A stretch of DNA of 24,256 nucleotides. Source: Candidatus Neomicrothrix sp. UBA825 (lineage in GTDB: Bacteria > Actinomycetota > Acidimicrobiia > Acidimicrobiales > UBA8592). Position numbers and translations under genes: made by a program. The DNA lies in contig DBHP01000001.1 of assembly GCA_002295705.1 (NCBI GenBank), positions 1 to 24,256 of the forward strand, given 5' to 3'. The number at the start of each line of letters is the position of its first letter. The stretch's first letter is position 1. The notes under the pieces are model-generated. The model worked only from the letters and a program-made list of their open reading frames with translations, was not told where the DNA came from and ran no database searches. Positions 15,920 through 23,310 of the stretch are shown one piece after another.

Positions 15920-16402
15920 ATGAGCCAGTCATTCCATTTTGGCCAGCTGCAACATTTTACTACTGGAACTGTTGGACCCTCTGGGCAGAGAGTCTTCTTC
16001 CTTCAATTCGGTAACCCCGGAGACCTAGCAACACTTCAGCTTGAGAAGATGCAAGTGAGAGCTCTAGCAGATTTTCTAGATCAACTTATTGGGGATGTCG
16101 AGCCAATTAGCCCGGAAGATATCCCTTTGGCGCTGGATTTAGTTGAGCCGATAACTCCAGATTGGGTTGTCTCTAGTATCGGAGTCGCCTTTGAGAAAGA
16201 TAAGTCAGAATTTGTTGTTGTAGCTGAGGAATTAAATGAAGAGAATGAAGAAGCAGCAATGGCACAAATTCACCTAACCCCTGGTCAGGTTAAAGCATTT
16301 ATTGTGAAGGCTACGGAGGTAGTGAGCGCTGGAAGACCTCCTTGTAGCTACTGTGGCGAGCCATTGAATTATGCCGATGGCTGGTGCCCTTGTTCTAACT
16401 AG
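15920..16402 (+). CDS. DUF3090 family protein
   Basis: A 160-residue protein of DUF3090, found in actinobacteria directly after the MSMEG_4193-type phosphatase. The N-terminus has FHFGQLQHFTTGTVGPSGQRVFFLQ, and the C-terminus RPPCSYCGEPL followed by GWCPCSN. Cysteines 142, 145, 156 and 158 look like a zinc ribbon; in related proteins the second half is usually a CP(R) element. The fold and activity are unknown. It is two bases after the phosphatase and three before the SCO1664-family gene, so the three products are probably made in step. Confidence 0.9.
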   Translation: MSQSFHFGQLQHFTTGTVGPSGQRVFFLQFGNPGDLATLQLEKMQVRALADFLDQLIGDVEPISPEDIPLALDLVEPITPDWVVSSIGVAFEKDKSEFVVVAEELNEENEEAAMAQIHLTPGQVKAFIVKATEVVSAGRPPCSYCGEPLNYADGWCPCSN

Positions 16403-16405
16403 GCC

Positions 16406-17146
16406 ATGCAAGACGAGGAATCCCCCTTTCGTGACAGGCCTGAGATTGCCATCGGTGATGCTCTTAAAATCCTTCAGAATAGCCAAATTGAAATTATTGG
16501 CAGAATGGCGTGGAGCTCTAATTCTACGTACCTAGTGGATGTTCTTAATGGTGAGACTGATTTACAAGGGATATATAAACCATCAAATGGTGAAAGACCT
16601 TTATGGGATTTCCCAAGTGGTTTGTACCGAAGGGAGATTGCGTCTTTCATGGTCACTCAATTGATTGGTTGGGATATCGTTCCTCCTACAGTGAAAACCG
16701 ATGGTCCATTTGGTGTTGGGTCTCTTCAATTGTTTATTCCTTGCGATTTCGAAGAGCATTACTTCCAGATTCTTGAGGACCCAGAGAATCATGAGACGTT
16801 GCAGCGCATTTGCTTGTTTGACTTTGTCGCCAATAGTACAGACCGAAAAGGTGGTCATTGCCTTCGAGAAAATAATGGGAAGATCTGGGGTATAGATAAC
16901 GGATTGACATTTCATGTTGATTTTAAATTAAGAACTGTCATATGGGACTGGGCGGGATTAGAGATACCTGAACTGTTAATAGCTGACTTGGAGAAATTTG
17001 TATATTGTGCAGTTGGAGACGATCTTCTTGAGTTTTTAAGCATTCAAGAGCTTGAGGCTATGTTCTCCCGTGCGAAATTACTCCTAAAAAGTGGCCGTTT
17101 TCCAGAGGACCCGACCGGAACACGCTTTCCTTGGCCGGTAATCTAG
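16406..17146 (+). CDS. SCO1664 family protein (PI3/4-kinase-like fold)
   Basis: A 246-residue member of the SCO1664 family, which is related to phosphatidylinositol 3/4-kinase-like catalytic domains. LQGIYKPSNGERPLWDFP (about 53-70) supplies the nucleotide-binding lysine (K58), LFDFVANSTDRKGGH (137-151) resembles the catalytic loop with Asn143 and Asp146, and IWGIDNGLTFH (160-170) gives the metal-binding Asp164. The residues expected for ATP binding therefore seem intact. Target unknown. In many actinobacteria this gene is next to mshC of mycothiol synthesis; here no mshC follows, and the next plus-strand feature is a terminator. Together with the preceding two genes it forms an operon of unresolved function. 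Confidence 0.9.
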   Translation: MQDEESPFRDRPEIAIGDALKILQNSQIEIIGRMAWSSNSTYLVDVLNGETDLQGIYKPSNGERPLWDFPSGLYRREIASFMVTQLIGWDIVPPTVKTDGPFGVGSLQLFIPCDFEEHYFQILEDPENHETLQRICLFDFVANSTDRKGGHCLRENNGKIWGIDNGLTFHVDFKLRTVIWDWAGLEIPELLIADLEKFVYCAVGDDLLEFLSIQELEAMFSRAKLLLKSGRFPEDPTGTRFPWPVI

Positions 17147-17294
17147 GATTATCGCTTAAAGAGATATTTTTCTAATTCAATATCATTAAAAATGATTAAT
17201 ATCTGGTTCCAACGCTCTCTGATTCGCTCTGGCTTTAGATATGGGAACTTTATTCAGAATTATTTGGTAAAACTTGCGAAAAAACCCGCTTTTC

Positions 17295-17324
17295 TCGACA
17301 TTGAAATTCTAGGTGTGCTATTAT
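17295..17324 (+). promoter_or_regulatory. Strong-looking promoter facing a terminator
   Basis: TCGACA (17295-17300), an 18-base spacer, and TATTAT (17319-17324) preceded by TG to form an extended -10 (TGC-TATTAT). Both boxes match the consensus at five of six positions. Transcription would start near 17331, only four bases before the stem of the intrinsic terminator, so the product would be about 33 nucleotides unless there is read-through. Confidence 0.4.
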
Positions 17325-17334
17325 TAGAGAATTC

Positions 17335-17363
17335 AATCGCTTGGGAAACCAAGCGATTTTTTT
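17335..17363 (+). terminator. Intrinsic terminator
   Basis: AATCGCTTGG and CCAAGCGATT form a perfect ten-base stem (17335-17344 and 17349-17358) closed by a GAAA tetraloop, with a run of seven T (17357-17363). On the minus strand there is no T tract, so it acts on plus-strand transcription. It lies 190 bases after the SCO1664-family gene and ten bases before the end of the minus-strand small membrane protein gene. The bases from 17147 to 17294 contain no gene I can support. Confidence 0.88.
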
Positions 17364-17373
17364 GGTTCTTCGA

Positions 17374-17517
17374 CTAAAGTATTTCCTCCTCAGAACCTGA
17401 ATCCCCCAATTCATCTGCCTCACTGTCTTTGTGGAAGAATCCAGCAAGCCATATGACACCGAACCAGGAGATGCCGATAACCAAGAGAAGGGCGGCAATG
17501 TTAAGCGCTATATTCAT
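17374..17517 (-). CDS. Small single-span membrane protein (47 aa)
   Basis: A short ORF from ATG 17517 to TAG 17374. Residues 1-28 are strongly hydrophobic (NIALNIAALLLVIGISW, then FGVIWLAGFF) and form one membrane span; the tail (HKDSEADELGDSGSEEEIL) is highly acidic. The sharp split between a hydrophobic span and an acidic tail, and the position 26 bases after the etfA stop on the same strand, argue for a real gene co-transcribed with etfBA. There is no Shine-Dalgarno sequence. By the positive-inside tendency the acidic tail could face either side, so topology is open. I do not recognise a family. It could be a small accessory subunit of a membrane electron-transfer complex, but that is a guess from context. 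Confidence 0.6.
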   Translation of the reverse strand: MNIALNIAALLLVIGISWFGVIWLAGFFHKDSEADELGDSGSEEEIL

Positions 17518-17543
17518 TTGAGAAACCGTAAGCTATGGGAGTA

Positions 17544-18494
17544 TTAGTTTCCTATAGCTTCAAGAAGCGCAGGCAGAACCTTATGTACATCCCCTACAAT
17601 TCCTAAATCTGCAATTGAGAAAATAGGCGCTTCAGGATCCTTGTTGATGGCAATGATCGTTTTGGAACCTTTCATACCTACCATGTGTTGGGTAGCTCCA
17701 GAAATTCCAGCAGCGATGTAGACATCTGGTTTTACGACTTTTCCAGTTTGTCCAACTTGATAGCTGTAGGGCACCCATCCAGCATCAACTATTGCTCTGG
17801 AAGCACCGGCAGCCCCACCGAGTTTACCTGCTAGGTCCTCAATCATTTGGAAATTATCCGCTTCTCCGAGCCCGCGTCCACCTGAGACAACTATTCCTGC
17901 TTCGTCCAACTTAGGTCCATCGGACTCTTCTACGAAACGGTTTGTTACTTTTGCTGATCCGGTTGCTCCTAACTCTGGAATTGTTAGTGTCTCAACCGCA
18001 GCGGCGGCACCTCCAGCACTTTCTGCATTGAAGGATTTCGGGCGTATGAGAAAGATTCCAGGTGTTTCTCCCGTGAACCTAGTCTTCACATTTGTCGTCC
18101 CACCAAATACAGGCTCAACGCCAGTTAAGCCATCATTGTCGAGTAAATCAACAATATTGGTGATTACAGGAGCGTCCATTTTGACTGAAAGTCGCCCAGC
18201 GACATCGCGACCATCGTATGTTGTTCCAAACAATATCGCCGAAGGTGACTCTTCGGTGGCTTTGGCAGCAACTGCTGCGGCTAGAGCTGGCCCTGGTAGC
18301 CCATTGTCTAGATCGCCGGTCGTGAGTATTTTTGTAGCGCCGTGCTCCCCTAGTTCACCAGCGACTTGCTCTGCATCGGTGCCGGCGTGAAAGACGCTAA
18401 CTTCTCCTAGTTCCCTAGCTTTTGCCAGCAGTTCTAGTGTTATTGACGAAACAACCCCATCTGTTGTCTCTGCGTGTACCCATATATTTCCCAT
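17544..18494 (-). CDS. etfA: Electron transfer flavoprotein alpha subunit
   Basis: Large, FAD-binding subunit of the electron transfer flavoprotein, which carries electrons from acyl-CoA and other dehydrogenases toward the quinone pool. The C-terminal FAD domain shows VSGGRG (203-208), GQTGK (248-252), SGATQH (265-270) and NKDPEAP (284-290), all expected. The N-terminal alpha/beta domain pairs with EtfB. The 316 residues are typical. A perfect GGAGG lies five bases before the ATG at 18494 and overlaps the end of etfB, eight bases away, so the two are translated together. The 47-residue membrane protein gene follows. Confidence 0.97.
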   Translation of the reverse strand: MGNIWVHAETTDGVVSSITLELLAKARELGEVSVFHAGTDAEQVAGELGEHGATKILTTGDLDNGLPGPALAAAVAAKATEESPSAILFGTTYDGRDVAGRLSVKMDAPVITNIVDLLDNDGLTGVEPVFGGTTNVKTRFTGETPGIFLIRPKSFNAESAGGAAAAVETLTIPELGATGSAKVTNRFVEESDGPKLDEAGIVVSGGRGLGEADNFQMIEDLAGKLGGAAGASRAIVDAGWVPYSYQVGQTGKVVKPDVYIAAGISGATQHMVGMKGSKTIIAINKDPEAPIFSIADLGIVGDVHKVLPALLEAIGN

Positions 18495-18502
18495 GATTCC
18501 TC

Positions 18503-19276
18503 CTATATAACTTTCATTTCTTGGAGAAAGGCTACGATTCTCTCATGACCGTCACCTTCATCTTCTATGATCTCACCGGCTTCTCGTTCGGGAGCAGGCT
18601 CGATAGAAACTATTTCTTGGCGTCCACCTGCCCACCCTACGGTGTTGGTCTCTATCCCGAGATCTGCGAGGCTTAACTCTTCAACTGGTTTTGATTTTGC
18701 TGCCATGATCCCTTTGAATGAGGGATATCGCGGTTCCACAACACCAGCGGTTACAGATACTAGAGCGGGAAGTGGACAGTCGACCTCGTCGTATCCATCT
18801 TCTGTTTGTCTTTTTACGGCAACATTTCCGCTATCAACAGTTACTTCCTTTGCAAAGGTGACGGATGGGAGACCAAGTAGTTCTGCGACTTGTTCGGGGA
18901 CTGTGCCCGTGTACCCGTCTGAGGATTCTGTTGCAGCCAGGACTAGGTCTGGCTCCGTTCTTTGTATGGCTGCGGCTAGAACTTTAGCTGTGCTTAAGGC
19001 ATCAGATCCAGATAAGGCATCATCACTTACAAGGATGGCGCTATTAGCACCCATGGCTAAAGCGTTATTGAGTCCATTTCTCTCATTGTTTGGCACCATG
19101 GAAATGAGAACGACTTCGCCGTCCTCGCCAACTAACTGAAGTGCCATCTCAACTCCGTACGAGTCGGATTCATCTAATATTAGTTTGACGTCTCTATTGA
19201 GGGTTTTCGTTTCTGGATTGATTGCGCCAGGATCTGCTGGATCTGGAATTTGTTTCACGCAAACTGCTACTTTCAT
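18503..19276 (-). CDS. etfB: Electron transfer flavoprotein beta subunit
   Basis: AMP-binding beta subunit of electron transfer flavoprotein. It begins MKVAVCVKQIPDP and continues with the conserved LNRD, LDESDSYGVEMALQL and DLVLAATESSDGYTG segments; the ETF beta signature region with VKRQTEDGYDEVDCPLPALVSV is also present. At 257 residues it has normal size. AAGGA lies four bases upstream of the ATG at 19276, a good ribosome binding site. It is the first gene of the minus-strand etfB-etfA-membrane-protein unit and is divergent from the lipid kinase gene, with 132 bases of promoter-bearing sequence between. Confidence 0.97.
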   Translation of the reverse strand: MKVAVCVKQIPDPADPGAINPETKTLNRDVKLILDESDSYGVEMALQLVGEDGEVVLISMVPNNERNGLNNALAMGANSAILVSDDALSGSDALSTAKVLAAAIQRTEPDLVLAATESSDGYTGTVPEQVAELLGLPSVTFAKEVTVDSGNVAVKRQTEDGYDEVDCPLPALVSVTAGVVEPRYPSFKGIMAAKSKPVEELSLADLGIETNTVGWAGGRQEIVSIEPAPEREAGEIIEDEGDGHERIVAFLQEMKVI

Positions 19277-19408
19277 GTTTCCTTCTTTTTTAGGTTCTTG
19301 TATTGAGTCTGTGTCTATCTATGACCTTACAGCAGGTTTTCAAGTATTCCATAACCGAAGAATGTGTAGAAAGTCACAGCTTGCGTACAAATTTCATAGA
19401 ATGGCTAT

Positions 19409-20350
19409 GTGAAAATAATGTTCCTCGTAAATCCCGCAGCATCCTCGGTGACTCCGAGGACTCGAGTAGTCATCCAAAAGGCGTTGGCTGCTGATCATGA
19501 AGTGGTGCTGGCAGAAACTATACGCCGCGACCATGCAACACGATTAGCCAAGCAAGCAGTTGTGGACGAGTTCGATGTCGTTGTCGTATTGGGAGGGGAT
19601 GGCACCTTGAACGAAGCCGCTAATGGACTTATAAATTCACAAACCGCCCTGGCGGTTCTTCCGGGTGGATCGACTAACGTGTTCGCAAGGACGCTTGGAC
19701 TTCCAGATGACCCTGTTGAGGCAACAGGAATTCTTCTAGAGACCATGGATAAAACTGCCCCTAAATCGATAGGTTTGGGGTGCGTTAATGGACGATATTT
19801 CTTGTTCCATGCGGGAATGGGCTTTGATGCGGCTGTAGTTGCCGAAGTAGAGAAACGAGGACGCCTTAAAAGGTACGCAAGTCATGCCTTGTTTGTTTAT
19901 GCAGCTGTGGATACATGGTTAAGGCATTACGATCGCAAACGACCGGCTTTCAGGCTAAAGCACAGTGATGGATCAGTCATACCCAATTCCAAGTTCGCAA
20001 TTTGCCTCAACACTGACCCTTACACATATCTTGGCAGCAAATCACTAAAATTATCATCTGACGCAGGCCTTGACCAAGAGCTCGTAACGATAAGCATCAA
20101 TAGTCTGAGTGTCAACAGAATGCTTGGATTAGTCAGTGCTGCAATTCGCGGTTCAACAGCCTTCCATAATTACTCTTACATTGATTACAAATCTAATGTG
20201 TCATCATTCGTAATTGAGGGGCATAGGCCGTTCCCTTATCAAGTTGATGGCGATTATTTGGGCGAAGTGACAAGTTTAGAGTTTAGTTACGCGCCGAGGG
20301 TGCTTGAACTGATCACACCAAATCCCGAACTTCTCGGCCTTTCGGATTAG
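19409..20350 (+). CDS. Diacylglycerol kinase family lipid kinase (YegS/DgkB-like)
   Basis: Soluble lipid kinase of the diacylglycerol/sphingosine kinase catalytic fold. LVNPAA (6-11), the nucleotide-binding GGDGTLNEAANGL (62-74), and LPGGSTNVFARTLGLP (84-99) are the family hallmarks. FHAGMGFDAAVVAEVEKR in the middle and VDGDYLG near the C-terminus are also conserved. The substrate (diacylglycerol, phosphatidylglycerol or another lipid) cannot be decided. The start is GTG 19409 or ATG 19418, neither with a Shine-Dalgarno sequence; TAGAAT at 19397-19402 could be a -10 box that would give a nearly leaderless mRNA. A glycerophosphodiesterase gene converges with it, which suggests a local lipid-turnover theme. 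Confidence 0.92.
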   Translation: MKIMFLVNPAASSVTPRTRVVIQKALAADHEVVLAETIRRDHATRLAKQAVVDEFDVVVVLGGDGTLNEAANGLINSQTALAVLPGGSTNVFARTLGLPDDPVEATGILLETMDKTAPKSIGLGCVNGRYFLFHAGMGFDAAVVAEVEKRGRLKRYASHALFVYAAVDTWLRHYDRKRPAFRLKHSDGSVIPNSKFAICLNTDPYTYLGSKSLKLSSDAGLDQELVTISINSLSVNRMLGLVSAAIRGSTAFHNYSYIDYKSNVSSFVIEGHRPFPYQVDGDYLGEVTSLEFSYAPRVLELITPNPELLGLSD

Positions 20351-20451
20351 CAAAGAGATGTTTTAGTTTTTATAGCTTGAAACTAGGGCGATGCGTTTTA
20401 GACTAAATCTCTCCAAAGGTTCGCTCCGTAGAGGAGTAAATGGTTAACTGT

Positions 20452-21123
20452 TCAACCCTTGATGAACGCTTTCACCATTTGAACATCATCAGTGATTATT
20501 GAGTTTACTTCTAAATCAATAAGTCTTGTGACTAACTCTTGTTCGTTAACTGTCCATACATTTACTTCAATATTGTCTTCTTTTGATGCGCTTATGAACT
20601 CTTCGCTCACCAGTGAGTGATGGGGGTGGACGGCTTGAAAATTATTTTCTGCAATCGTTTCAAACAACATGGACCTTTCCCAGTCCTTTCGGGCAGTGAG
20701 ATACCCCAGCTTAAGGTTTTCGGAATATCCCCTTAGACTTTGGAGAATCTCTATATTGAATGAAGATATCAGCGGCGGCGTGCGGGCTATATTTCCGTTG
20801 ACTTCTTTTATGACCCTTTCGGCTAGACGCTCTAGGTCTGTGACAGGAGAAATCTTGAGCTCAATATTGAGCGGGATCATCCTGAAGTCATTTAAAACAT
20901 CTTTCAGGGTCGGAATGAAGTCAGGTAAGGTCTCCAAGGTCGATTCCTCAATATCTATTCCTTCACAAGTCTTATCGTGGTGAATTGCTAGGTGGTTGTC
21001 TTTGGTTAGCCAAACGTCAAGTTCTATTGAGTCAGCTTCTTGACGTACAGCTGCATGGAAAGCTCCAAATGTATTCTCTCTATGATCAGAGCTAACTCCG
21101 CGATGGGCACAAACTTGAATCAT
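20452..21123 (-). CDS. Glycerophosphodiester phosphodiesterase
   Basis: Hydrolyses glycerophosphodiesters, from phospholipid breakdown, to glycerol-3-phosphate and an alcohol. The TIM barrel begins AHRGVSSDHRENTFGAF with catalytic HRG (7-10) and EN (17-18), then ELDVWLTKD (34-42) and the catalytic His in AIHHDKT (46-52). IELKIS carries the second Glu of the calcium or magnesium site. VNVWTVN and ITDD complete the family pattern. There is no signal peptide, so it is cytosolic. At 223 residues it is a compact member. The 101 bases between it and the convergent lipid kinase gene hold only weak inverted repeats and no convincing terminator. Confidence 0.93.
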   Translation of the reverse strand: MIQVCAHRGVSSDHRENTFGAFHAAVRQEADSIELDVWLTKDNHLAIHHDKTCEGIDIEESTLETLPDFIPTLKDVLNDFRMIPLNIELKISPVTDLERLAERVIKEVNGNIARTPPLISSFNIEILQSLRGYSENLKLGYLTARKDWERSMLFETIAENNFQAVHPHHSLVSEEFISASKEDNIEVNVWTVNEQELVTRLIDLEVNSIITDDVQMVKAFIKG

Positions 21124-21202
21124 GGTTTGGTATCTTACCTGACATGCGCTTTTCGATACATTTTAAAATTGCAACAAAATTAACTCTTACCCCATGTGCC
21201 AC

Positions 21203-21231
21203 TTGTCACACAATAAGAAAACGTGTATCGT
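21203..21231 (+). promoter_or_regulatory. Predicted whiB promoter
   Basis: TTGTCA (21203-21208, five of six) and TATCGT (21226-21231, four of six) are separated by 17 bases. The expected start near 21238 falls in the palindrome that follows. The promoter lies 60 bases before the chosen start of the WhiB gene. Confidence 0.4.
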
Positions 21232-21263
21232 CTAAGAGAGATCATTAAGTAGTGATCTCTTAG
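21232..21263 (+). repeat. Inverted repeat at the whiB transcription start
   Basis: CTAAGAGAGATCA (21232-21244) and TGATCTCTTAG (21253-21263) are inverted copies that differ by two extra bases (GA) in the left arm, around an eight-base loop TTAAGTAG. There is no T tract. It directly follows the predicted -10 box, so it could be an operator, or a 5' hairpin in the mRNA. Confidence 0.6.
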
Positions 21264-21290
21264 AGTCGCTTAGTGCTTTGCGGAGGGCCT

Positions 21291-21560
21291 GTGGCAATTC
21301 AGACAATACCTTATTATGACCGGAAAAGGGACTGGCGAGAATTAGCGCTATGTAAGGACACTAGCCCAGAGCTTTTTTTCCCTATAGGCAATACTGGAAG
21401 TGCATTAGATGCTATTTCTTTAGCTAAGAATGTTTGTTCTCGTTGCCCATCTCAAGTTGAATGCTTGGATTATGCGCTTGACTCAAATCAGGATAATGGT
21501 GTTTGGGGTGGAAGATCAGAGGAAGAGCGAAGGCTTATTCGCAAACAACGACGTTCATAA
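21291..21560 (+). CDS. WhiB family iron-sulphur transcriptional regulator
   Basis: An 89-residue Wbl protein, a family confined to actinobacteria and their phages. The [4Fe-4S] ligands are C21, C49, C52 and C58 in the normal C-xn-C-x2-C-x5-C pattern, followed by the GVWGG turn at 70-74 and a basic C-terminus (RRLIRKQRRS) for DNA contact. Such proteins bind the principal sigma factor and sense redox or NO. The GTG at 21291 is chosen because GGAGG stands four bases before it; a GTG at 21273 lacks one. Its upstream palindrome may be a regulatory site. It cannot be placed in a Wbl subclass from sequence alone, though its small size fits the WhiB1/WhiB2/WblA/WblE range. Confidence 0.95.
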   Translation: MAIQTIPYYDRKRDWRELALCKDTSPELFFPIGNTGSALDAISLAKNVCSRCPSQVECLDYALDSNQDNGVWGGRSEEERRLIRKQRRS

Positions 21561-21583
21561 TTGACGCTTGCGCCCGAACGAAA

Positions 21584-23041
21584 CTAATGAGCAAGGTTTT
21601 CGCCAAATTTCGGGATGCGTATCAGGGCGACAGTCCCTGATGGTTCTTTAGAGAATAGTTCCATATTACCTCCAAGGTCCGTTTCGATTAGATTACTAAC
21701 GATCGTTAACCCAAGACCGAAATTCTTTTCGTCAAAGATTTCCGGTAGCCCTATACCATTATCCGTCACCGTAATGTGGAAGTTTTCATTTGTTGAACCA
21801 AAGTGAATTGTCACCTCAGGGCTTCCTTGAGCTGGAAAATCCTTGAAACCATGTTGAATTGTATTTTGTAAGAGCTCATTCAGGATAACCGCCAAGGCTG
21901 TTGTCTCTGCCGATGGGAAGTTGACGGTATCTCCTTCAATCTTAAAATCAATAGTTATTTCAGGGCTAGTTAACCCCTCTGAGACGAGACGCACAAGCGG
22001 CTTGATGATGTCGTCAAAGCAGATACTTGCTTCAGGATTATGAGAGAGGATTTCATGCACAACAGCAATGGAGCGAATGCGCCTAACGGAATCATTGATT
22101 GCTTCTTGTGCTTCCTCTGCTACTAATCGCCTAGATTGAAGGTGAAGTAGCGATGAAATTGTTTGAAGATTATTTTTTACTCGGTGATGGATTTCTGCAA
22201 TAGTTGAATCCTTTGATCTGATGAGATTATCTCTCCGCCTCAGTTCAGATATATCTCGTATGAGCAGTAGCGCTCCAGTCATCTCTGTTCCTTCTATGAG
22301 GGGAATTCCCTTCAGAGTGACCGTTTGGCCTGCCAAAGATATTTCATCAGATTGTGGTCGCTGGGTAGAAAGAATGAGCGGGATTGATTCGCATTTGAAT
22401 TCTTCTACTCCAAGTCTTTTCCCCTCCACTTGGTCTACCTGCAGTCTGCTCAAAACCGAGACTGAGTTTGGCGATGCGAAACGGACATAACCACTTGCGT
22501 CTAGTTCAATCACACCATCACTCACTCTTGGTGTAAATTCGGTTTCTGCTTGGGCTCCTTTAAAGGGATATATCCCTTGCGAAATCATGATGCCCAATTT
22601 TCTAAATAAAGAAAAGTATGTCATTTCTAGCTCTCCTGCGACTCGTTGGTCATCAGGCGAAAAGTCACGTGAGAGTACGGCTATGGCTTTACCATTGAAG
22701 TTGACAGGAATACACAAGGTCCTGATTCTTTCAACATTGGTCTGTGACAGCAGTCCCCCGTCGATGCTTTGTAATGTTTTGCGGGCTTGATCAAGAAAAG
22801 GGCGTTCACCTGGCTTAAAAACCATTCCCTCCATTTTGGTTCGGTAGATACTTCTGCTTGTAGTTGGTCGGACATGCGCAACAACAGTGTAGGGAGATAC
22901 AGGCATGTTGGGCTCAGGTACACACAAAAGTAAATCAGCGAAGGAAAGGTCTGCCAGAAGATCCCATGACCTAGTAAGATCATCAAGGTGTGAGAGCTCT
23001 TCTTGGTTAAGCTGCTGTTTTAAGGCCGTGAGATCATTCAT
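21584..23041 (-). CDS. PdtaS-like sensor histidine kinase
   Basis: Cytosolic two-component histidine kinase of the HisKA_2 class, similar in layout to mycobacterial PdtaS. An N-terminal GAF-like domain (about 1-155) is followed by a PAS domain (about 172-270), then the dimerisation/phosphoacceptor motif EIHHRVKNNLQTISSLLHLQ (283-302, His285/His286). The HATPase has the N box NELLQNTIQHGF (388-399), DNGIGLPE (427-434) and FGLGLTIV (441-448). There are no membrane spans. It is 485 residues, normal. The cognate regulator PdtaR, an ANTAR RNA-binding antiterminator, is not in the window. It lies 23 bases after DUF3107. Confidence 0.93.
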   Translation of the reverse strand: MNDLTALKQQLNQEELSHLDDLTRSWDLLADLSFADLLLCVPEPNMPVSPYTVVAHVRPTTSRSIYRTKMEGMVFKPGERPFLDQARKTLQSIDGGLLSQTNVERIRTLCIPVNFNGKAIAVLSRDFSPDDQRVAGELEMTYFSLFRKLGIMISQGIYPFKGAQAETEFTPRVSDGVIELDASGYVRFASPNSVSVLSRLQVDQVEGKRLGVEEFKCESIPLILSTQRPQSDEISLAGQTVTLKGIPLIEGTEMTGALLLIRDISELRRRDNLIRSKDSTIAEIHHRVKNNLQTISSLLHLQSRRLVAEEAQEAINDSVRRIRSIAVVHEILSHNPEASICFDDIIKPLVRLVSEGLTSPEITIDFKIEGDTVNFPSAETTALAVILNELLQNTIQHGFKDFPAQGSPEVTIHFGSTNENFHITVTDNGIGLPEIFDEKNFGLGLTIVSNLIETDLGGNMELFSKEPSGTVALIRIPKFGENLAH

Positions 23042-23064
23042 GGCTTACCGTTGATTGAAATCGC

Positions 23065-23295
23065 CTAGGCTCCGAAGCCAATTTTAGGTGCAGATTGTGA
23101 TCCAATATCAATGAATGTTATTTTTGTTGCAGGCACTCCGACTTCTCGACCATCTTTGTCAGTCAACCATAGAGTCCCTGTAGATGCCTCAAGTGCATTA
23201 TCAATTTGCGACTTGAGCGCAGATAGTTCTGTGTCTTCTGCCATTTCAAGTTGGATTTCTTTGCCGGCTTCACCGACCCCTATTCGTATTATCAT
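23065..23295 (-). CDS. DUF3107 family protein
   Basis: A 76-residue protein of DUF3107, a short actinobacterial family. Typical features are IRIGVGEAGKEIQLE at the start, a central LWLTDKDGREVGVPATKITFIDIG, and the C-terminal KIGFGA. No catalytic residues are obvious. The start ATG at 23295 has GGAG eight bases upstream, overlapping the end of mrp. It is 15 bases after mrp and 23 before the PdtaS-like kinase, so the three are probably one transcript. Function is unknown. Confidence 0.92.
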   Translation of the reverse strand: MIIRIGVGEAGKEIQLEMAEDTELSALKSQIDNALEASTGTLWLTDKDGREVGVPATKITFIDIGSQSAPKIGFGA

Positions 23296-23310
23296 TATTT
23301 CATCTCCTAG

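Noticed and set aside
17192..17377. 61-codon plus-strand ORF after the SCO1664-family gene
   Set aside because: It runs through the intrinsic terminator at 17335-17363, has no ribosome binding site and no recognisable protein features; the minus-strand 47-residue ORF overlapping it is far more protein-like.
18028..19139. Long plus-strand frames opposite etfA and etfB
   Set aside because: They are antisense frames kept open by the codon bias of the well-supported etf genes; the encoded sequences are low-complexity Ser/Ala/Thr-rich.
20351..20451. Possible bidirectional terminator between the lipid kinase and glycerophosphodiesterase genes
   Set aside because: AGAGAT...ATCTCT (20354-20359 and 20407-20412) can pair but only across a long loop and without a T tract; shorter alternatives compete. 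Not convincing.
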